A stretch of DNA of 64,000 bases from Photorhabdus australis DSM 17609. GTDB taxonomy: Bacteria; Pseudomonadota; Gammaproteobacteria; Enterobacterales; Enterobacteriaceae. Location: assembly GCF_000711895.1 (NCBI RefSeq), contig NZ_JONO01000003.1, positions 62,001-126,000 of the forward strand. Reading direction: 5' to 3'. The position numbers and the translations under genes are program-made. The notes below the pieces were generated by a model. It saw only the letters and a list, made by a program, of their open reading frames with translations. It did not search any database and was not told the DNA's origin. Shown here piece after piece: positions 10,348 through 19,255 of the stretch (position 1 is its first letter; every line of letters starts with the position of its first letter).

Positions 10348-10986
10348 ATGAACACCCAAAAACGTATCGAGATTTTAACGCGCTTACGCGATAACAACCC
10401 AAAACCAACGACTGAGTTGGTTTTCACAACACCGTTTGAACTGCTTATTTCAGTATTGCTTTCAGCTCAGGCTACCGATGTGAGTGTTAACAAAGCCACA
10501 GCGAAACTCTATCCCGTCGCCAACACTCCTCAGGCAATCCTTAACCTAGGAGTGGATGGGCTGAAAGAATATATAAAAACCATCGGCCTGTATAACACGA
10601 AAGCGGAAAACACCATTAAAACCTGCCAAATTTTGCTGGAAAAACATGCTGGCGAAGTTCCTGAAGATCGCGCGGCATTAGAAGCATTACCCGGCGTTGG
10701 CCGCAAAACAGCCAATGTGGTATTAAATACCGCTTTTGGCTGGCCGACGATTGCTGTCGATACACATATCTTTCGAGTTTGTAATCGTACCCACTTCGCT
10801 CCCGGCAAGAATGTCAATGAAGTCGAAAATAAATTACTGCAAGTCGTTCCGGCTGAATTTAAAGTCGATTGCCATCACTGGCTTATTTTACATGGGCGTT
10901 ATACCTGTATAGCCCGTAAACCTCGTTGTGGTTCTTGCATTATTGAAGATTTATGCGAATTTAAAGAAAAAATTTACCCTGAGTAA
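10348..10986 (+). CDS. nth: Endonuclease III (DNA glycosylase/AP lyase)
   Basis: 212 residues, as in E. coli (211). It removes oxidised pyrimidines in base excision repair. The helix-hairpin-helix LPGVGRKTANVV carries the catalytic lysine, VDTHIFRVCNR carries the catalytic aspartate, and four C-terminal cysteines (in HGRYTCIARKPRC, GSC and DLC) bind the 4Fe-4S cluster. Last gene of the rsx operon, with no gap after rsxE. This rsx-nth linkage is conserved in enterics. Confidence 0.98.
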   Translation: MNTQKRIEILTRLRDNNPKPTTELVFTTPFELLISVLLSAQATDVSVNKATAKLYPVANTPQAILNLGVDGLKEYIKTIGLYNTKAENTIKTCQILLEKHAGEVPEDRAALEALPGVGRKTANVVLNTAFGWPTIAVDTHIFRVCNRTHFAPGKNVNEVENKLLQVVPAEFKVDCHHWLILHGRYTCIARKPRCGSCIIEDLCEFKEKIYPE

Positions 10987-11121
10987 CTATTGTAATTTTT
11001 ATTGCAATTTCCTTGCTGTTTTACGCTATTTTGCAGATGTTGCTTGCTCGACACCATCAATTCGCGTAAAACTATTGTTCTAAAACTATCTGATAATAAC
11101 CTCCAACTTTCTCCGGATATT

Positions 11122-13065
11122 ATGTTTCAAAACAACCCGCTGCTTGCGCAGCTAAAACAGCAACTTCATTCCCAGACTCTTCGTGTAGAAGGTTTAGTTA
11201 AAGGCACCGAAAAAGGTTTCGGCTTTCTGGAAGTCGACGGGCAAAAAAGCTATTTCATTCCTCCTCCACACATGAAAAAAGTTATGCATGGCGATCGGAT
11301 TACTGCCGCTATTCATACTGATAAAGAAAGAGAGATCGCCGAACCAGAATCACTGGTCGAACCTTTTCTAAATCGCTTCGTTGGCCGAATCCAGAAAAAA
11401 GAGAATGACAATCGCCTGTGGATTGTTCCTGATCACCCATTGCTAAAAGAGGCTATTTCTTGCCGCCCTGCCAGTCATATTACTCATCCATTTCAGAATG
11501 GTGACTGGGCCGTTGCTGAAATGCGCCATCATCCATTGAAAGGAAGCCGTGGCTTTTATGCAGAGATTACCGGCTACATTACTGAAAGCAACGATCATTA
11601 CGCGCCGTGGTGGGTAACACTCACCCGCCATAATCTGGAACGCAATGCACCCGACATGACCGCTGATTGCCAGCTGAATGATGGTGCGCTTGAGCGCATA
11701 GACTTAACTTCTCTGGATTTTGTCACTATCGACAGTGCAACCACCGAAGATATGGATGACGCTTTGCATGTCGCCAAACAAGATGACGGCAGCCTGAAGC
11801 TCAGCATCGCTATCGCTGACCCAACAGCCTATATTGCTGTTGACAGCGAGCTGGATAAGATCGCCCACCAACGAGCTTTCACCAACTATCTGCCAGGTTT
11901 CAACATCCCAATGTTACCGCGCGATCTGTCAGAAAATTTATGTTCGTTGCGCCCCAACCTTCGCCGTCCGGCACTGGTTTGCCAGGTTTCCATTCTCGAA
12001 GATGGACAACTTGGTGATGATATTGCGTTTTTCTCTACCTGGGTTGAATCAAAAGCGAAGCTGGTTTACGACGAAGTTTCTGACTGGTTAGAAGAAAAAG
12101 GCGACTGGAAACCTGCTTCTGAATCCATTGCCACGCAAATCTCTCTGCTGAAAGAAATGAGTGATCGCCGTAATCAATGGCGCCATCAGCATGCACTTAT
12201 TTTCAAAGATCGCCCTGATTACCGTTTCGTCCTTGATGAAAATGGCTATGTCCTGGATATCGTTGTAGAACAACGCCGCACAGCAAACCGTATTGTCGAA
12301 GAAGCGATGATCACGGCCAACCTATGCGCAGCAAAAATACTACATGATAAATTTGGTTTCGGTATCTACAATGTTCATACGGGTTTTGAACCACTTCAGA
12401 TTGAACAAGTAGTTGAATTACTGCAAGAAAATGGTATCGATGCAAATGCAGAAGGATTATTGACACTGGATGGCTTCTGTAAATTACGTCGTGAATTAGA
12501 TAAACAACCTACTCAATTCCTCGATAGCCGTATTCGTCGTTTCCAAACTTTTGCAGAAATTAAACCTGAGCCTGGCCCTCATTTCGGCCTTGGTTTTGAT
12601 GCTTACGCCACCTGGACATCACCAATCCGTAAATACAGCGATATGATTAACCATCGCTTACTGAAAGCCATTATCCAAAAAACGGATGCAGAAAAACCCG
12701 CTGAAGAAACCTGTTTGCAACTGGCTGAGCGGCGTCGGTTGAACCGTATGGCTGAACGCGATGTAGGCGATTGGTTGTATGCTCGTTTCCTGCACCCGCA
12801 TGCAGGAACAGAGCAACAATTTACCGCAGAAGTCATCGATATTACCCGCGGTGGTTTACGTGTCCGTCTGGTAGATAACGGCGCAGTTGCTTTCATACCT
12901 GCCCCATTCCTACATGCCGTGCGTGATGAACTGCAATGTAGTCAAGAAACCGGTACAGTGCTTATCAAAGGTGAAGCTGTTTACCGATTAAATGACATTA
13001 TCAGTGTCCGTATTGAAGAAGTCAGAATGGAAACCCGCAATATTGTCGCTCGCCCTGTTGCCTGA
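11122..13065 (+). CDS. rnb: Exoribonuclease II
   Basis: 647 residues from ATG at 11122. The frame is open further upstream to a TTG at 11002, but the protein beginning [18 protein letters not shown] matches E. coli RNase II (644) from its first residue. Domains: cold-shock domains, the RNB catalytic domain with the acidic cluster [16 protein letters not shown] near residues 200-215, and a C-terminal S1 domain. It degrades single-stranded mRNA 3' to 5'. The 135-bp gap after nth should hold its promoter. It is the last backbone gene before the accessory island. Confidence 0.97.
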   Translation: MFQNNPLLAQLKQQLHSQTLRVEGLVKGTEKGFGFLEVDGQKSYFIPPPHMKKVMHGDRITAAIHTDKEREIAEPESLVEPFLNRFVGRIQKKENDNRLWIVPDHPLLKEAISCRPASHITHPFQNGDWAVAEMRHHPLKGSRGFYAEITGYITESNDHYAPWWVTLTRHNLERNAPDMTADCQLNDGALERIDLTSLDFVTIDSATTEDMDDALHVAKQDDGSLKLSIAIADPTAYIAVDSELDKIAHQRAFTNYLPGFNIPMLPRDLSENLCSLRPNLRRPALVCQVSILEDGQLGDDIAFFSTWVESKAKLVYDEVSDWLEEKGDWKPASESIATQISLLKEMSDRRNQWRHQHALIFKDRPDYRFVLDENGYVLDIVVEQRRTANRIVEEAMITANLCAAKILHDKFGFGIYNVHTGFEPLQIEQVVELLQENGIDANAEGLLTLDGFCKLRRELDKQPTQFLDSRIRRFQTFAEIKPEPGPHFGLGFDAYATWTSPIRKYSDMINHRLLKAIIQKTDAEKPAEETCLQLAERRRLNRMAERDVGDWLYARFLHPHAGTEQQFTAEVIDITRGGLRVRLVDNGAVAFIPAPFLHAVRDELQCSQETGTVLIKGEAVYRLNDIISVRIEEVRMETRNIVARPVA

Positions 13066-13093
13066 CTTTCCTCATAACATTTTTCTGTATATC

Positions 13094-13122
13094 AAACTAC
13101 AGCGTGATCGCTGTAGTTTGTC
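13094..13122 (+). terminator. rnb terminator
   Basis: AAACTACAGCG (13094-13104) pairs with CGCTGTAGTTT (13109-13119) around a 4-nt loop, 28 bp after the rnb stop. The T-run is short. Confidence 0.75.
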
Positions 13123-13159
13123 CTTAAAAGTAAACAATCACACAATAATAAAAAGCCTC

Positions 13160-13286
13160 TATACCTGTTATCTTTCAAGTTGCCTCTTTGTTGGCTGCAC
13201 TCTCTCACCCCAGTCACATAGTTATCTATGCTCCTGGGGATTCGCTCCCTTGCCGTCGCGATGCATCTTGAAATCTATTGGGTATA
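13160..13286. repeat. ERIC element, full length (127 bp)
   Basis: An imperfect palindrome with TATAcc...ggTATA ends. It contains the ERIC landmarks CACCCCAGTCAC and CTCCTGGGGATTC around a short central stem. It lies between rnb and the convergent two-gene unit. Confidence 0.93.
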
Positions 13287-13375
13287 GAACTTAGAGGCTA
13301 AACAGAGATAAATATGAAATCAGAACATTTACAAAAAATTATTTTAATTTATTTATATGAATGCTTTCATATCCA

Positions 13376-13735
13376 TCATTTGTTGGGTATATAAAAGCAT
13401 CGTTCTTTGAGGTCGGAAAACCAAATTGAAGCAGAAAATGCTCCATATGATATTGTTGTAAATTGAGAGCTCTTCCAGATATATCTGTTTTTATTATACA
13501 AAACAATAAAATAGTCATCATCCATAATAAAATACTTAAACATTGCGTATGGCGATATGGGTAATTTTTTATATACGACTGCAGTATATTGACCATTTTC
13601 ATCTTTTACTTCAAATGCCTTATTCCAATTACCAAAAAATAAAGTTGATGGAAATAATACCCATGCTATAAATACAGTAATGAACACTAAAATCAATAGT
13701 GTTTTTTTTGAAAAAAAATTACACTTAGTTTTCAT
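13376..13735 (-). CDS. Hypothetical membrane-anchored protein
   Basis: 119 residues. A lysine-rich start (MKTKCNFFSKK) is followed by one hydrophobic helix (about 12-33) that could be a signal anchor, then a soluble part rich in Tyr, Phe and Ser (KNRYIWKSSQFTTISYGAFSAS). No family recognised. Its start overlaps the stop of the upstream 300-residue gene by 4 bp (ATGA), so the two are translated as a unit. A partner role (for example immunity or accessory protein) is possible from the arrangement only. Confidence 0.6.
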   Translation of the reverse strand: MKTKCNFFSKKTLLILVFITVFIAWVLFPSTLFFGNWNKAFEVKDENGQYTAVVYKKLPISPYAMFKYFIMDDDYFIVLYNKNRYIWKSSQFTTISYGAFSASIWFSDLKERCFYIPNK

Positions 13736-14634
13736 AATTGAATAACTCTATGTTGTGGTAACGGCTCCATCCATAAAATATCAGAAAAAACAATAAAATC
13801 ACCGCCTTCATTGTGTTTTTTCTGCCATTTTCTAAAACTATCATTAATTACAGGAACATATCCATTGTATTTAATCCATAAGGCCATCCAACTCCCGGTA
13901 GCGTAAAGTGATGCGTAATCAACAGAACTAACTTTATCTAATATTCCATCTTTACTCCAAATTCCCAATGGCTCGTTAGCGCCAACAAAATCATAGGTAT
14001 CTTTTAAGTACATTCCAATTTGTTCGGTGACAAAAACATCTTTACTGTTTAATTTGTCCACATGCCCCTTAACAGCCACCTTCATATTAGAATTCCCCAT
14101 AGCACCATACCAGTCATCAACCGTATCAAATTTAGAACCAAATTGCCTAACATTGACTGCTGAAAACGTGTCTATTTCTCGTATATCTTTTTCATACCCC
14201 AATATTTCCTTTCCACCCTCTTTTTCTAATTGCAGTTTTAATTGGTCTATGCCCGCGCTACTAGCCCAACCATTAATTAAAACAGACATCACGTCTTTAG
14301 GTTGTTTATATTTAATCGCCCACTCCATTTTTATGATGGAATCATTAACTCTTTCATTTGGTATATCTATTGCACGACCTCGAAAATATTCTGTTTTTAT
14401 TTTTTCTGTAAAAGAGTAAGCTGGTTTTGTATTAAACCAATGGCGCATTAATTTTGGTGCCATTTGCCATCCCATTTTTTCCATTGCACCTGTGAGCTTG
14501 ATTTCATAAAAGGCTTCTAACAATTCGTTTCCGTCGATTGCCATTGCCAGCAACGGTGATGACTTATCAATAGGTTTAGTAAAACTGACAGGATGATGAT
14601 GCGCGTTCTGGTCACGGCTCACTGAATGATTCAC
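13732..14634 (-). CDS. Hypothetical protein, DUF6402-like
   Basis: 300 residues, soluble, no signal peptide. It contains AMEKMGWQMAPKLMRHWF near residue 50 and a C-terminal half with IGMYLKDTYDFVGANEPLGIWSKDG and DSFRKWQKKHNEGGDFIVFSDILW. From memory this pattern resembles proteins annotated as DUF6402, which have no proven function and often lie near polymorphic toxin or type VI loci; I cannot verify this. It lies between rnb and the PVC on the opposite strand and is followed by a small membrane protein. Confidence 0.6.
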   Translation of the reverse strand: MNHSVSRDQNAHHHPVSFTKPIDKSSPLLAMAIDGNELLEAFYEIKLTGAMEKMGWQMAPKLMRHWFNTKPAYSFTEKIKTEYFRGRAIDIPNERVNDSIIKMEWAIKYKQPKDVMSVLINGWASSAGIDQLKLQLEKEGGKEILGYEKDIREIDTFSAVNVRQFGSKFDTVDDWYGAMGNSNMKVAVKGHVDKLNSKDVFVTEQIGMYLKDTYDFVGANEPLGIWSKDGILDKVSSVDYASLYATGSWMALWIKYNGYVPVINDSFRKWQKKHNEGGDFIVFSDILWMEPLPQHRVIQL

Positions 14635-15076
14635 ACTCAGTACCTGTATTTCATTTTTCCAACCTGCCTGATTCGGATTCTTTCACCGGGATATTAAACG
14701 GAAATATTAAAACCCAATAACCTGACATATTAAATCTGATAAAAAAAGTACACATAACCTTCTGTTAATAAGCCTGTTTGCTGAAAATTGTCATCATTTA
14801 CATATCAAAATTTATAACACACCATTTATTCATTCTTGAATAGAAAAATATAACAACGTGATTATAAAATAATTTATATCGATATAATTTTATTGATTGA
14901 TAATTTTAAATATTAATAATTGATATTTGAAATTAATGTGAGCTGACTATAATTCAACGTGATCATCAATGTGATCTTAAGTTAACCGAGTAACATTTCT
15001 ATAGTAACCAGGGCAAATCAGGTTAGTGCGGTAGCTATTGTCTACTTTTAACATGAAAAAAATAAAGGAAATAATT
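14635..15076 (+). promoter_or_regulatory. PVC operon promoter and leader region
   Basis: A 442-bp AT-rich gap. ATTGATATTTGA (14919-14930) stands 17 bp before a perfect TATAAT (14948-14953). The transcript would then carry a leader of about 115 nt with AACCAGGGC (15007-15015) and GCGGTAGC (15028-15035), an ops/JUMPstart-like element, before the AAGGAA ribosome site of pvc1. The same 12-bp box, 17-bp spacing and TATAAT occur before the large toxin gene at 35473-35507. Confidence 0.6.
15028..15035 (+). promoter_or_regulatory. ops-like element (RfaH-type recruitment site)
   Basis: GCGGTAGC in the untranslated leader, preceded by CTATAGTAACCAGGGC, which resembles the JUMPstart region that contains ops. 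In E. coli, RfaH joins RNA polymerase paused at ops (GGCGGTAGCGTG). The match covers the core and not the last bases. Confidence 0.5.
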
Positions 15077-15514
15077 ATGACTACAACCACAGTTGACTAT
15101 CCAATACCAGCTTATCGATTTGTTGTCTCCGTTGGTGATGAACAAATCCCTTTTAACAACGTTTCAGGACTGGATATTACTTATGATGTCATCGAGTATA
15201 AAGATGGCACTGGTAATTATTATAAAATGCCGGGTCAACGTCAGTTGATCAATATTACACTGCGTAAAGGGGTATTTCCTGGTGACACTAAACTTTTCGA
15301 CTGGCTTAATTCCATTCAGCTTAATCAGGTTGAGAAAAAAGACGTTTCAATTAGCCTAACCAACGAAACCGGTACCGAAATTTTAATGAGCTGGAGCGTA
15401 GCAAATGCATTCCCAACGTCATTAACCTCCCCTTCTTTTGATGCCACCAGCAATGATATTGCGGTTCAAGAAATAAAATTGACTGCCGATCGAGTCACCA
15501 TTCAGGCAGCTTAA
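15077..15514 (+). CDS. pvc1: PVC inner tube protein Pvc1
   Basis: 145 residues from ATG at 15077, which has an AAGGAA ribosome site 7 bp upstream; an in-frame ATG at 15038 lacks one and would add 13 residues. The protein (MTTTTVDYPIPAYRFVVSVG, then VSGLDITYDVIEYKDG) is a gp19/Hcp-like tube subunit. Such proteins stack as hexamers to form the inner tube of contractile injection systems. First gene of a PVC, a phage-tail-like extracellular injection system that Photorhabdus releases to deliver toxins. The SFDATSNDIAVQEIKL C-terminal strand is shared with the second tube protein. Confidence 0.93.
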   Translation: MTTTTVDYPIPAYRFVVSVGDEQIPFNNVSGLDITYDVIEYKDGTGNYYKMPGQRQLINITLRKGVFPGDTKLFDWLNSIQLNQVEKKDVSISLTNETGTEILMSWSVANAFPTSLTSPSFDATSNDIAVQEIKLTADRVTIQAA

Positions 15515-15632
15515 AGCATCATGATGACTGATATATCAGACGGACAAATGATCTTCAGAATTTGGCCCTACGGCTACCCGTCCAATTAAATTCACCATCC
15601 TGCAATTCTCACAAAATATCGCACAAATATAA
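15513..15632 (+). pseudogene. Remnant 3' end of a deleted sheath gene
   Basis: Directly after the pvc1 stop, two shifted frames give MTDISDGQMIFRI and then TATRPIKFTILQFSQNIAQI ending in TAA. They align with the C-terminus of the next gene (MTDADIKQGKMIVKV, then AAVRPAEFIILQFSQNVAQ). The homology starts at the pvc1 stop itself, so a sheath gene has been deleted except for about 40 decayed codons. Confidence 0.8.
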
Positions 15633-15643
15633 TTGGAGGCAAT

Positions 15644-16696
15644 ATGCCAACAACAACAACTTATCCCGGCGTTTATATTGAAGAAGACGCCTCACTGTCA
15701 CTCTCCGTTCGCTCAAGTGCAACGGCAGTGCCCATTTTTACCGTTGCAGATGACAATCAACTTCATACTCCTATCAGAGTTAATAGTTGGTTAGAATATC
15801 TGACACGAAAAGCAGACAAAAAATTCGATCCTACCGACAAACTTGATATCACCCTGCGCACTTATTTTATTAACGGTGGCGGATATGGCTACCTTGTAAA
15901 AACCAAAGACCTGGAAAAACAAGTTCCAAAGTTTGACGATGTAACATTACTGGTTGCTGCCGGAGAAAATATCAAAACTGCTGTGGGCACACTTTGTCAA
16001 CCGGGCAAAGGCTTATTTGCTATTCTGGATGGTCCAACCGAAGAGTTAAAGTCTGATGGAACATCCCGAAATAATTATGACCAAAACTCTTTTGCCGCCG
16101 TTTATTACCCCTGGCTAACTTCTGATTGGGCGGACAATATCCCGCCAAGCGCGGCTATTGCCGGCCTCTACTGTTCAGTTGATCGTACCCGCGGTGTCTG
16201 GAAAGCCCCGGCAAATGTCATATTACAAGGCGGGGTAAAACCGACGTTTAAAGTCACCGATGACTTACAAGGTATCTATAACACCGGTAAAGCTATCAAT
16301 ATGATCCGTGAATTTCCGAATACGGGTGTTACCGTCTGGGGCGCTCGCACACTTGATGACAGTGATAACTGGCGTTATATCCCGGTTCGCCGCCTGTTTA
16401 ACAGTGCGGAACGAGACATTAAAAATGCCATGAGTTTCGCCGTTTTTGAACCTAACAGCCAACCCACCTGGAAAGCAGTACACCGAGCTATTGATAACTA
16501 TCTCTATGCCCTTTGGCAACAAGGAGGACTCGCAGGAAACAAAGCTGAACAGGCTTACTTTGTGCAAATTGGCAAAGACATCACCATGACCGACGCGGAT
16601 ATCAAACAAGGGAAAATGATAGTTAAAGTCGGTATGGCCGCAGTGCGCCCGGCTGAATTTATCATCCTTCAGTTTTCACAAAACGTAGCACAGTAA
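15644..16696 (+). CDS. pvc2: PVC contractile sheath protein (Pvc2-like)
   Basis: 350 residues. PGVYIEED at the N-terminus and the C-terminal domain (WRYIPVRRLFNSAERDIKNAM, FEPNSQPTW, then VRPAEFIIL) are the signatures of contractile tail sheath proteins. The sheath surrounds the tube and its contraction drives injection. A GGAGG ribosome site precedes the ATG. PVCs typically have three sheath genes (pvc2-4); only two are intact here. The remnant just upstream shows that one was lost, so whether this is Pvc2 or Pvc3 by descent is open. Confidence 0.92.
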   Translation: MPTTTTYPGVYIEEDASLSLSVRSSATAVPIFTVADDNQLHTPIRVNSWLEYLTRKADKKFDPTDKLDITLRTYFINGGGYGYLVKTKDLEKQVPKFDDVTLLVAAGENIKTAVGTLCQPGKGLFAILDGPTEELKSDGTSRNNYDQNSFAAVYYPWLTSDWADNIPPSAAIAGLYCSVDRTRGVWKAPANVILQGGVKPTFKVTDDLQGIYNTGKAINMIREFPNTGVTVWGARTLDDSDNWRYIPVRRLFNSAERDIKNAMSFAVFEPNSQPTWKAVHRAIDNYLYALWQQGGLAGNKAEQAYFVQIGKDITMTDADIKQGKMIVKVGMAAVRPAEFIILQFSQNVAQ

Positions 16697-16756
16697 CCGT
16701 ACTGAGGCGCGGTTTAACACCGCGTCCATCCAGTCTATTGAATGGAGGAAACAATC

Positions 16757-17932
16757 ATGATAACGGAGATAAAACAGCCGGGCGTCACAATAACGGAAAA
16801 TGCGATATTCCCAAAATCAAACAATAAATTTACCGGCGTACCTATTTTTCTTGGCTATACCGAAAAAGACTCAAGCAATAAAATGGCTGTTAAATTAAAT
16901 AACCTGATGGACTTTACCCAGGAATTTGGTCAATCAGGATTAACGTATTATTCAGTACGTCACTTCTTTGAAAATGGCGGACAACAAGCTTATATATTGT
17001 CACTGGGGATTAATCAACAGCCAAAATATTTTCAATCATTGATTACTGCCCTGCAATGGAACTGGGTGAAACAAGCCATTTCCGCAGAAAACGAAATCAC
17101 ATTAATCGTTGTGCCTGATATTGCCCGTTTTAATGATCTCAGCGCTCAAAAAAGCCTTTGGCTACAATTCTGGCAATCAGTTCTCAATCTTTGCAAAAGT
17201 CGACGTGGCATCATGGGATTACTGGATGCCCCGGACGATCCAATATTAGCAGCTGAATGTTTAAAACAGTTCTCTTCCACTGATCGCCAATGGGGCGCTG
17301 TATACTGGCCAAGGCTAAAAAGCACTTACCAGAAAGACGACCAATATATTGTACTTTCACCGACCGCCGCGGTCGCTGCCGTCATTCAACGTAACGACTA
17401 CCAGAAAGGCGTATGGACTGCGCCCTCCAATGTTGCTTTAGCCAAAGTGATCGGCCCGGTACGTTCTTTCATTGAAGCCGGAGCCCTGTTTAATCAAGAA
17501 GGCACTTCGCTGAATCTGGTCCGCAGCTTCCCCGGCAAAGGTATTAAAATCTGGGGATGCCGCACGCTAGACAACACACCGGGTTCCCTCTGGCGTTATA
17601 TCCAAATTCGCCGTCTGGTTTCCTATATTGAAGCTCATCTAACCCAACTCGGTCGAGCCTTTGTCTTTGAACCTAACAACGCCATCACCTGGATGAAATT
17701 TAAAGGTCAGGCCCACAACTGGCTACGTCAATTATGGTTAAAAGGTGGATTACTCGGCATTCAGGAAGATCAGGCATTTGAGGTGTTACTGGGTGTTAAT
17801 GAATCAATGAGTGAAACCGATATCTTAGCCGGAAAGATGATCATAAAAATCAGGCTGGCCCTGTTAATTCCGGCAGAGTTTATTGAGTTAAGTCTGACAT
17901 TTGATATCCGTAACAATACCGTACCTAGTTAA
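16757..17932 (+). CDS. PVC contractile sheath protein (Pvc3/Pvc4-like)
   Basis: 391 residues from ATG at 16757, chosen because GGAGGAA lies 7 bp before it; an in-frame ATG at 16742 overlaps that ribosome site. It starts with IKQPGVTITENAIF, has the sheath core (LMDFTQEFGQSGLTYYSVRHFFENGG) and the C-terminal WRYIQIRRLVSYIEAHL...FEPNNAITW domain. The divergent N-terminus suggests the Pvc4/Afp4 type, a minor sheath form probably near the baseplate. Length and placement directly before the second tube gene agree. Confidence 0.88.
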   Translation: MITEIKQPGVTITENAIFPKSNNKFTGVPIFLGYTEKDSSNKMAVKLNNLMDFTQEFGQSGLTYYSVRHFFENGGQQAYILSLGINQQPKYFQSLITALQWNWVKQAISAENEITLIVVPDIARFNDLSAQKSLWLQFWQSVLNLCKSRRGIMGLLDAPDDPILAAECLKQFSSTDRQWGAVYWPRLKSTYQKDDQYIVLSPTAAVAAVIQRNDYQKGVWTAPSNVALAKVIGPVRSFIEAGALFNQEGTSLNLVRSFPGKGIKIWGCRTLDNTPGSLWRYIQIRRLVSYIEAHLTQLGRAFVFEPNNAITWMKFKGQAHNWLRQLWLKGGLLGIQEDQAFEVLLGVNESMSETDILAGKMIIKIRLALLIPAEFIELSLTFDIRNNTVPS

Positions 17933-17950
17933 TCTAAACAGGGGAAAACC

Positions 17951-18409
17951 ATGCACAATCTCTATACCCCGTCAGTATCACACCGTTTTATCGCCAGTTT
18001 TCTGTTTAACAACATTCCCAGCCCACTTGATATTGCTTTTCAGCGCATATCGGGCTTAAGCCGTGAACTGCAAACCACCCAACACAGTCAGGGTGGAGAA
18101 AACGCCAGAAACGTCTGGTTGGCCGAGAAAATCCAACATGGCAGCCTGATGCTGGAGCGTGGTGTTATGACCATCACCCCTCTCACCCTGGTGTTTGATC
18201 GCGTGCTGCGTGGTGAGAAAGCGGTATATGCCGATGTCGTCATTATGCTACTGAACGAAAATGCGTTACCTGTGGCGAGCTGGACGGTCAGTAACGCGCT
18301 ACCCGTTCGTTGGTCCACCAGCGACTTTGATGCCAATAGCAACACCGTACTGGTGAGTTCTCTGGAATTACGTTATCAGGATATGCGCTGGTTAGGAGTG
18401 AAAGCATGA
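17951..18409 (+). CDS. pvc5: PVC second tube protein Pvc5
   Basis: 152 residues. Tube fold as in Pvc1: [29 protein letters not shown] at the N-terminus and [24 protein letters not shown] at the end. In PVC/Afp particles the second tube protein forms the first tube ring(s) on the baseplate. Its last codons overlap the small pvc6 gene (ATGA). Confidence 0.92.
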   Translation: MHNLYTPSVSHRFIASFLFNNIPSPLDIAFQRISGLSRELQTTQHSQGGENARNVWLAEKIQHGSLMLERGVMTITPLTLVFDRVLRGEKAVYADVVIMLLNENALPVASWTVSNALPVRWSTSDFDANSNTVLVSSLELRYQDMRWLGVKA

Positions 18410-18585
18410 CTGTAGAAATTAAGGAACTGATTATTCAGGCTAAAGTTACCGATCCGACAAGTGATCAACTCACCCCACGAACATTAGCCGAGGAGAAACT
18501 GGATCATGCCCGTTTGATTGACATGGTGAAACGGGAAGTATTAGAGACATTACGCGAAACAGGAGGCTATCATGAGCTTAATTGA
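18406..18585 (+). CDS. pvc6: PVC small protein Pvc6 (DUF5908-like)
   Basis: 59 residues: [16 protein letters not shown] at the start and [15 protein letters not shown] near the end. Small proteins starting with an IEIKELVI-type strand lie at this position in eCIS loci and are classed as DUF5908; their role is not settled. The gene is tightly packed: its ATG overlaps the pvc5 stop by 4 bp and its end overlaps the start of pvc7 by 14 bp. The helical C-terminus carries the GGAGG ribosome site of pvc7 within its codons. Confidence 0.88.
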   Translation: MTVEIKELIIQAKVTDPTSDQLTPRTLAEEKLDHARLIDMVKREVLETLRETGGYHELN

Positions 18586-19255
18586 ACGTGGTTTATCCAG
18601 ACTCACCCTAACCGCTTTCAAAGACCGGGAAGGTAAAGTTTCTGTCGGTAGCTTACAAGCCATGTATAACCCCGATATGATCCAGCTTGATTACCAAACC
18701 CGCTACCAACAGGATGAAAGTGTTAATCGTACTAGCCAAAGCAGCCGCTATGTATTATCCCAACCCGCCGGATTATCCTTAGTTTTGTTGTTTGATGCAT
18801 CGATGCCCGGCAATAGCAAACCAATAGAAACCCAGCTTGCGACCTTAAAATCCCTGTGTGCAGTTGATGCCAGCACCAAAGTACCCCACTTCCTTAAAAT
18901 CAAATGGGGAAAAATGCGCTGGGAAAACAAAGGTTATTTCGCCTGCCGGGCCAGCAATCTGGCTGTCAACTATACCCTGTTTGACCGGGACGCCACCCCT
19001 TTACGGGCCAGTGCGACCTTATCTTTAGTGGCAGATGAAAGCTTAGTGATTCAGGACACCGAGCGGCAGTTAAAATCGCCACCGGCCACTGCGGTTAGCG
19101 TCACAGACATGCTCTCCTTACCCTTGATTGCTTTAGGGGCTGGTGCCTCTCTGGCAGGCGGTATCGATTATCTCTCTCTGGCCTGGCAAAACGATCTGGA
19201 TAATCTTGATGACTTTACCCCCGGGCAAACCTTACAAGCACGGAGGGACACATGA
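18572..19255 (+). CDS. pvc7: PVC tube-baseplate adaptor Pvc7 (LysM-type CIS protein)
   Basis: 227 residues. The N-terminal domain ([34 protein letters not shown]) matches the contractile-injection-system tube-protein domain found in gp53-like LysM proteins, which join the tube to the spike hub. The C-terminal end ([16 protein letters not shown]) fits a short LysM-like end. The ATG at 18572 lies inside pvc6 with a GGAGG ribosome site. It overlaps pvc8 by 4 bp. Confidence 0.9.
   Translation: MSLIERGLSRLTLTAFKDREGKVSVGSLQAMYNPDMIQLDYQTRYQQDESVNRTSQSSRYVLSQPAGLSLVLLFDASMPGNSKPIETQLATLKSLCAVDASTKVPHFLKIKWGKMRWENKGYFACRASNLAVNYTLFDRDATPLRASATLSLVADESLVIQDTERQLKSPPATAVSVTDMLSLPLIALGAGASLAGGIDYLSLAWQNDLDNLDDFTPGQTLQARRDT

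Noticed and set aside
11002-11121. Upstream extension of RNase II by 40 residues from TTG
   Set aside because: Cys-rich, unlike any RNase II; the homologous protein begins at the ATG at 11122.
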